From NCBI RefSeq assembly GCF_026210795.1, contig NC_089430.1, forward strand, positions 434,001 to 498,000: DNA of 64,000 nucleotides, in the 5' to 3' direction. This document shows, in pieces, positions 59,601 to 64,000 of this stretch. Each line of letters starts with the position of its first letter. Positions within the stretch are counted from its first letter, which is position 1. The notes beneath the pieces are model-generated. The model saw only the letters and a program-made list of their open reading frames with translations. It had not been told where the DNA came from and ran no database searches. A program made the position numbers and the translations under genes. The stretch is from Rhizophagus irregularis (lineage: Eukaryota > Glomeromycota > Glomeromycetes > Glomerales > Glomeraceae).

Positions 59601-60511
59601 TAATACTTTAATCAATAAACAGTTTATTTATACCTTATTGATAACTTCGTCAGTAATATCTCGCAAGTTATGTAGATATTTTAAACAAACTTTTTTATAT
59701 GTTTCTTTTATCCATTCCTTTTCATAAGTGTCATAATATAATGGACCATCCTTCCATGTTGCTGTATTCAAACAATCGCTTCCTACTTCTTTAACATTAA
59801 TGAACTCATTATATAGTATCCATTCAAATAGAGTATCACAAGGGTAATTAATTTTTAATTGCATTTTTTGAATGAAATCATCAATTTTTTCATTTCCACT
59901 TGTCCAGTTTGTAAAATTATTTTTTAAATAATTTATTTGGCATGCTTTACACCATTTATTCTGTCTATCTTTATATTCTTTACCGCATTTTTCACAACAC
60001 AGTCTAAGATAATCTTGGGGGAAAACAAAAATATATTCATTTGTGCCTGGATTTTGAGATAATCCATATTTTTTATCAGTATATGATATGGCCTAAAAAT
60101 ACAAAAAAAAAAAATTAACATATATATAATAAAATTCTAATTAAAATTCATAGAAAGATTTAATACCTTATTTATAAATTCAAGGATATATCGAGAGTCA
60201 TATAAAAACCTTAATACAACCTTTTCATATGATATTCTTATCCATTCATTTTCACAATAATGCAATGAACCTTCTTTCCATATTGCTGTGGCTAAACTGT
60301 TATTTCCTATTTTTTTAATATCAAAAAGTTCACTATACGGTATCCATTCAAATACTGCGCCACATCCAGATTCACTGTCATTGTAATTTAATTGCTTTTT
60401 TTGAATGATATTATCAATCATTTCATTCCCACTGGTCCAATTTGCAAAATTTTTTGCAATAATTTTCTTTCCACTGTCTAGGTCTAGAGAATTTTTTGTA
60501 AGAAATTCCAT
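56622..60511 (-). CDS. Gene D: kinase with six tandem N-lobe modules and one C-lobe
   Basis: Seven exons right to left: 60511-60167, 60092-59634, 59562-59095, 59023-58589, 58519-58055, 57983-57543, 57473-56622. All lengths are multiples of three; 1155 codons, 1154 aa, no break. The layout is exon for exon that of gene C. Exon 1 (MEFLTKNSLDLDSGKKI) has no zinc ribbon. Exons 2-5 carry a CxxC ribbon (the second Cys pair is altered or lost in exon 5), WTSGNE, FEWIPYNEF (one copy FEWILYNEF), and N-lobes with ruined glycine loops and a Lys at the alpha-C Glu position. Exon 6 has GKGGFSTVY, ALK and FINE. Exon 7 has HRDFHVGN, SDMGLC, APEVLKG, AIYTSRLLNPY, ending EITDFTK. The closest relative in the window is gene C. 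A spliced extra exon after DFTK is possible (AAA|GTAAT). Confidence 0.85.
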
Positions 60512-60610
60512 TGAATATTAATTTTTGAGAAAAAAGACTCCTCAATTTAAATGGCGTGAAGAAAGACGCTAAATTTGCTAAAAAGGAAATATGACGTAAT
60601 GATAAACTAT
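60512..60610 (-). promoter_or_regulatory. Conserved 5' flank of gene D
   Basis: CTCAATTTAAATGGCGTGAA followed by GAAAGACGCTAAATTTG, as upstream of gene C. Candidate promoter block. Confidence 0.4.
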
Positions 60611-60649
60611 AGATCTTGATTATATATAATTAGTACAACGTAGATGTAA

Positions 60650-60721
60650 CAAGATCGTCACAGGTAATGTATACATAATATTATACGTTACACAATTAAA
60701 ATCTAATTGTATTAGTCTATT
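60650..60721. repeat. Solo left arm of the TIR element found near gene C
   Basis: CAAGATCGTCACAGGTAATG through TAATTGTATTAGTCTATT matches 46730-46802 almost base for base. No right arm follows, so the element is truncated here. Confidence 0.7.
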
Positions 60722-60724
60722 AAA

Positions 60725-61399
60725 ATAATCATAAAATGCAAATCATATTAAAATCCTGTAGCATTATTTGCGGAACAAATTTGTCAATTCATTGTTTAAA
60801 ATTATTAAAATACTATAAGTAACACAATGTTTTAAAAAAGTCAGAGGCAGCTAAAAACAATTTACTATTAGCTGTACGCATTTTTACAAGGCCGGGATTA
60901 TGATAATTTCGGACAACATCCAAAAAAGGTAATAGCTTTGTACCAGGCATTAGCTATAAAAGGAAAGATTTCATGATTTTTTTTTGGTTGTACGCAAAGT
61001 CGCAAACTCGAACCTCTTTTTATTATATTTTGGGGTCCTAATTACTGCATAATATAATTGTTAATGTCGAAAAAAAAAAATTTCAAGTATAAAACCTAGT
61101 AAAAAAAGTTAAAAAAAAGGTTAAAGTTTATCATCAGCAATAATTAATTAATTAAAAACTAAAAAAGACTTCAAGTTGTTGCGAACGACTCCAATATCCG
61201 AGAAAAATTCTGCAATGGCCTACATTGGGATTAGAAACAGGTTAAATACTACATCCCTATAAAAAATTTGTCAGGAAAATGATCGCGTGTCTGAGTTTCT
61301 TCGAATAAATCTAGAAATATGATCATTTATCGGAGTTTTTTCCAGAATTTTTTTTATAGGGCATATCCATAATTTTTCTAAAATTCCCGTTAAATTGCT
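60725..61399. other. AT-rich non-coding spacer
   Basis: No gene supported. Confidence 0.4.
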
Positions 61400-61424
61400 G
61401 CGCCATCATAGTGTAATGGTTAGT
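61400..61424 (+). tRNA. Truncated tRNA 5' part, Asp-like
   Basis: CATAGTGTAATGGTTAGTA fits a tRNA D-arm with the A box TAGTGTAATGG (61409-61419) and resembles eukaryotic tRNA-Asp. What follows is AATTAATTAAATAC, with no anticodon arm or B box. A fragment only, perhaps from a tRNA-derived repeat. Confidence 0.4.
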
Positions 61425-61429
61425 AAATT

Positions 61430-61984
61430 AATTAATTAAATACTTAATTAGTTAGATTAATAAAGGCAATGAGTGTATTATGTTCAACTGCGCTTATCAA
61501 TTTAGTTTTTGATCTGCCAAAAGTTTGGAAAATATAAGTTTAATGACGTTATTAGTAGTTTTTATCTTTTAAAAGAAGATTGAGAAAATTTACGATTCCA
61601 AGAACAAGAAGAGTGACCTTATTTTATTATGTAAGCTAAATGATAAAAAAAAATAGAAAGATGGCTTGTTATATTATGATGAGGATAAAAAGGTGTGAAA
61701 GGTGTGTGAAATTTGTATTCGTGAGATCAGAATAATAAGTTTTCTTTGAAATCTTACATATCTCAAAATATTAACAGCGTATTTTTTAATGAGGTATAAA
61801 CTTTTAAACTTTTTTTAGAATTTAAAAACTTCTTTTGATTTATTAATAAAATACTCTTACTTTCATTCTAATAGGTTAAATCATATTCTAACACGTATAT
61901 TGACATTATAATAAATGGAATATCTCGACAAAAGATTATATGTTACGTAAAAAGGCTGATAAATTTAGCGAAGCAAAAGTTTAT
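61430..61984. other. AT-rich non-coding spacer
   Basis: No gene supported. Confidence 0.35.
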
Positions 61985-62453
61985 GACGTTATGTCATATG
62001 TAACCTCCTGAAGTGTTAAGAGGCATAAGCAGCAGGCGTGCATCATGTATTTTGTTGCAATTTAATCTTTTACCAATTGCGTGCATGATGAATATCTTGC
62101 ACTAGATATAGATCACGGAATTAGACCTGAAGTAAATGAGAAATATACATCAGTTTTAATGACAAAGCATTGGGATTCAAATACAGATAATAGACCAAAT
62201 GTTACATTGTTGCTGAATTAAAAGAATGTTTGATCTATTCAAAGATTCGATTTGTACCTCGACTGATTTTTATATTAGAGATAAGGAAATTAAAAAAATT
62301 TTAAAGCAAAAGAAAATAGAAATTAAATTCATTATCTATTGAATTATTAAGTCATCTCGTCCACAAGCTATTTATACATCTCGATTTAATCCTTTTACGG
62401 ATAATCTTTCAAAACACATTGAAAAATGCGAGTATACAAATGTGCTAATTTAA
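61985..62453 (+). pseudogene. Decayed kinase C-lobe with tail
   Basis: Plus-strand traces in order: PEVLRGI (around 62008), MYFVA, VHDEYLALDIDHGIRPEVNE, LMTKHWDSNTDNRPN, a broken middle, then RPQAIYTSRF and NPFTDNLSKHIEKCE, ending at TAA. It matches the second half of the gene A C-lobe and tail (EYSECLECEI) best. Several stops and shifts; no catalytic loop left. Confidence 0.75.
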
Positions 62454-63206
62454 AATGAGATATTATTGTGCTTTTTATTAATTATTTCGTTATTCGTTTA
62501 TTACTCAAACTGACTATAGAGTAAATGTAGATATACTCTTTTACATAGTAAATCAAATTGTAACGACTAACGAGTGTTCATGCGAAAGTAGCTATTTTTC
62601 CAGTTTCAAAAATTCCATCCGCAAAGTAATAAAATAATCTATAATTATTGCTATTACATATAGTACATGGTTAACTTTTAATCACTGTTTATTATTGACG
62701 CATAGAGGCCTGCATTGGTCGGGTGACTCGTGTACGGTTGAATTTTGGGCAAAAATTCATGGACCCGGATCCGGGTTTTAGGACTATATTGCCGCACAAC
62801 GTTGAAATTTTGCGAATAAAATTGCGTAAATTGCGTGATCTAATTTGTATAAATTTTTTACTGTCAAACTTACTAACGAAAAAAAGATATGTCAGATATG
62901 TTAATCCGTCAAAAAAAAAAAGCACACGTATTATTACGAACCTAAATGACGGAATAATCATTAAAAATTTCTGGTATTGAAATTATTTTATATATCAAAT
63001 TTCATTTTTTTTTGTTAAGCCCTGAATTATTAAGTTGTGAAGTCGTATTTGAAGATAATAGAGATTAGCACTAGTTCATCCAAATTTAACTGGAACGCTT
63101 CCGCTTAAAAAGATATTGGATTCTTGAAATCTTTATTGCTCAAAAAATAAAATTACATAATAAATACAATAGTTTAATAAATTAAACAAAAAGAATAATA
63201 CTAATA
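62454..63206. other. Non-coding spacer with a GC-richer patch
   Basis: The patch 62700-62835 is GC-richer and includes the 14-base palindrome ACCCGGATCCGGGT (62763-62776). Overlapping frames are open on both strands, and neither is recognisable. The right end is the 3' flank of the MYND gene. Confidence 0.35.
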
Positions 63207-63716
63207 CTAAGTATTTATGTTACTAACGCATTCTCTTTTGTGCTTTGGCCAGTCCTTCTTCTGACAATCCTTGCTACAATAGTACACTGATTTACATTTA
63301 CTGCATTTCATATTACAGCTATTCATGCATATTTTGCATACCCCTTCAGTTACCCCAGTTACCTCAGTTTGTTCAGTTGCGCATATGTGCGGTCTCTTAA
63401 CTTCTTCACCTTGGACGATTTTTTTACATTTAAGACATTGCCATGAGTGCGGTGGCTGATCCTGCAATATAAACTTGCGACCGTAGAAAAGTAGCACCTT
63501 TTTAGCATGTTCAATCTCTTCCTCCCCATCATCAGGTCCAAGAAGTGATATTTCCCAACAACAGGGACAAATTCCAGTCATTTCTTGGTATTCACGTCGA
63601 CTAGGCTCGTTTGGAAATATCTTGGGAGATTCTTTACAACTCATACATTTTTTATAACCGGTAATATTAGTATCATATGGTACAACTTTATCAATAATTT
63701 CCAAACGGTTAGACAT
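63207..63716 (-). CDS. MYND zinc-finger protein
   Basis: 169 aa, single exon, ATG at 63716. The C-terminal MYND finger is complete: C127-x2-C130-x7-C138-x2-C141-x5-C147-x3-C151-x7-H159-x3-C163, the usual spacing. It binds two zincs and normally mediates protein-protein contacts, often with Pro-rich partners. Before it lie further Cys pairs: C24/C27 (KKCMSCKE), C50-C53 (GICPCCWE), C94/C97 (CLKCKK) and H110/C112, suggesting two extra zinc-binding units. No catalytic SET domain, so a small adaptor is likely. No functional link to the neighbouring kinase genes is visible. Confidence 0.85.
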   Translation of the reverse strand: MSNRLEIIDKVVPYDTNITGYKKCMSCKESPKIFPNEPSRREYQEMTGICPCCWEISLLGPDDGEEEIEHAKKVLLFYGRKFILQDQPPHSWQCLKCKKIVQGEEVKRPHICATEQTEVTGVTEGVCKICMNSCNMKCSKCKSVYYCSKDCQKKDWPKHKRECVSNINT

Positions 63717-64000
63717 CTTGAAAAGTATCTTTTTAAATTTTTATGTAAGAATAAATTTTTTTTAAAAAAAAAGAATAAAGAATAAAGAATAAAGAAAAAA
63801 AAACACAAAAATGTTTGCAACACAAACTTTTTAAGCGTACGAAAGATCAACAAATAACAATATCACAAATTTTATTTTTGCACCATTTATAAATGGTTTG
63901 GAAATGATTTCTGTAATAAGTTAGTTTTGAAGATTACTTCTAGTTTTAGGTTTTTATTTATTAAAATTCAAGTATTTTTGGTTACAACAATCCTTAAAAA
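63717..64000. promoter_or_regulatory. Upstream region of the MYND gene
   Basis: AT-rich, with A/T runs and a GAATAAA repeat (about 63770-63795). The promoter should lie here, but no specific element can be named. Confidence 0.3.

Noticed and set aside
62692-62980. Overlapping 85-89 codon ORFs
   Set aside because: Open on both strands around a GC-rich palindrome, with no recognisable domain or splice sites.

Overview
The window looks like nuclear DNA of an arbuscular mycorrhizal fungus of the Rhizophagus irregularis type. The basis is very AT-rich sequence, short introns (mostly 60-100 bp, GTATGN or GTAATN donors), and many kinases of the style expanded in that group: a CxxC zinc ribbon, a short WTSGN segment, a TKL-like kinase domain, and a C-terminal tail with a QAIYTSRLLN motif. 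The organism call rests on my memory of these families, not on a search.

Kinases dominate. Three long genes, A (1060-5083), C (42649-46629) and D (56622-60511), share an unusual layout. Six exons, each carrying a kinase N-lobe (usually behind a zinc ribbon), are repeated head to tail and precede a single C-lobe exon. All introns between them are phase 0 and cut right after the alpha-C Glu position, so units can be added without breaking frame. Only the last N-lobe keeps a glycine loop. B (23326-25312) is a dead relative of C and D. Conventional single-N-lobe kinases are E (14414-16133), F (17210-18853, with a separated zinc-module ORF at 18929-19720), G (27324-29181) and H (36675-38848, three frame breaks). 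Kinase debris lies at 5560-5706, 11911-12990, 22075-22287 and 61985-62453. Every intact kinase is on the minus strand; the three plus-strand copies are dead.

Other genes: a six-exon gene resembling DUF3455 proteins (6749-7656), a MYND zinc-finger protein (63207-63716), and a single-exon coiled-coil/RNA-binding-like ORF (49271-50833). The last sits in a segment with a 25-nt poly(A), an AATAAA signal and 13-16 bp target-site duplications, so it was retroposed. A decayed inverted relative lies beside it (51836-54238).

Mobile and repetitive DNA: a G-rich satellite (31620-32308, resuming at 33602) is split by a 1.29-kb element with CCCTATAA inverted ends. There are small TIR elements at 661-791, 46730-47195 and 54443-54693, hairpins near 8 kb, 40.5 kb and 55.9 kb, and several minisatellites. 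The rest of the sequence between genes is AT-rich with no gene I can support. Exon boundaries were derived by eye from splice consensus, phase and homology between copies.
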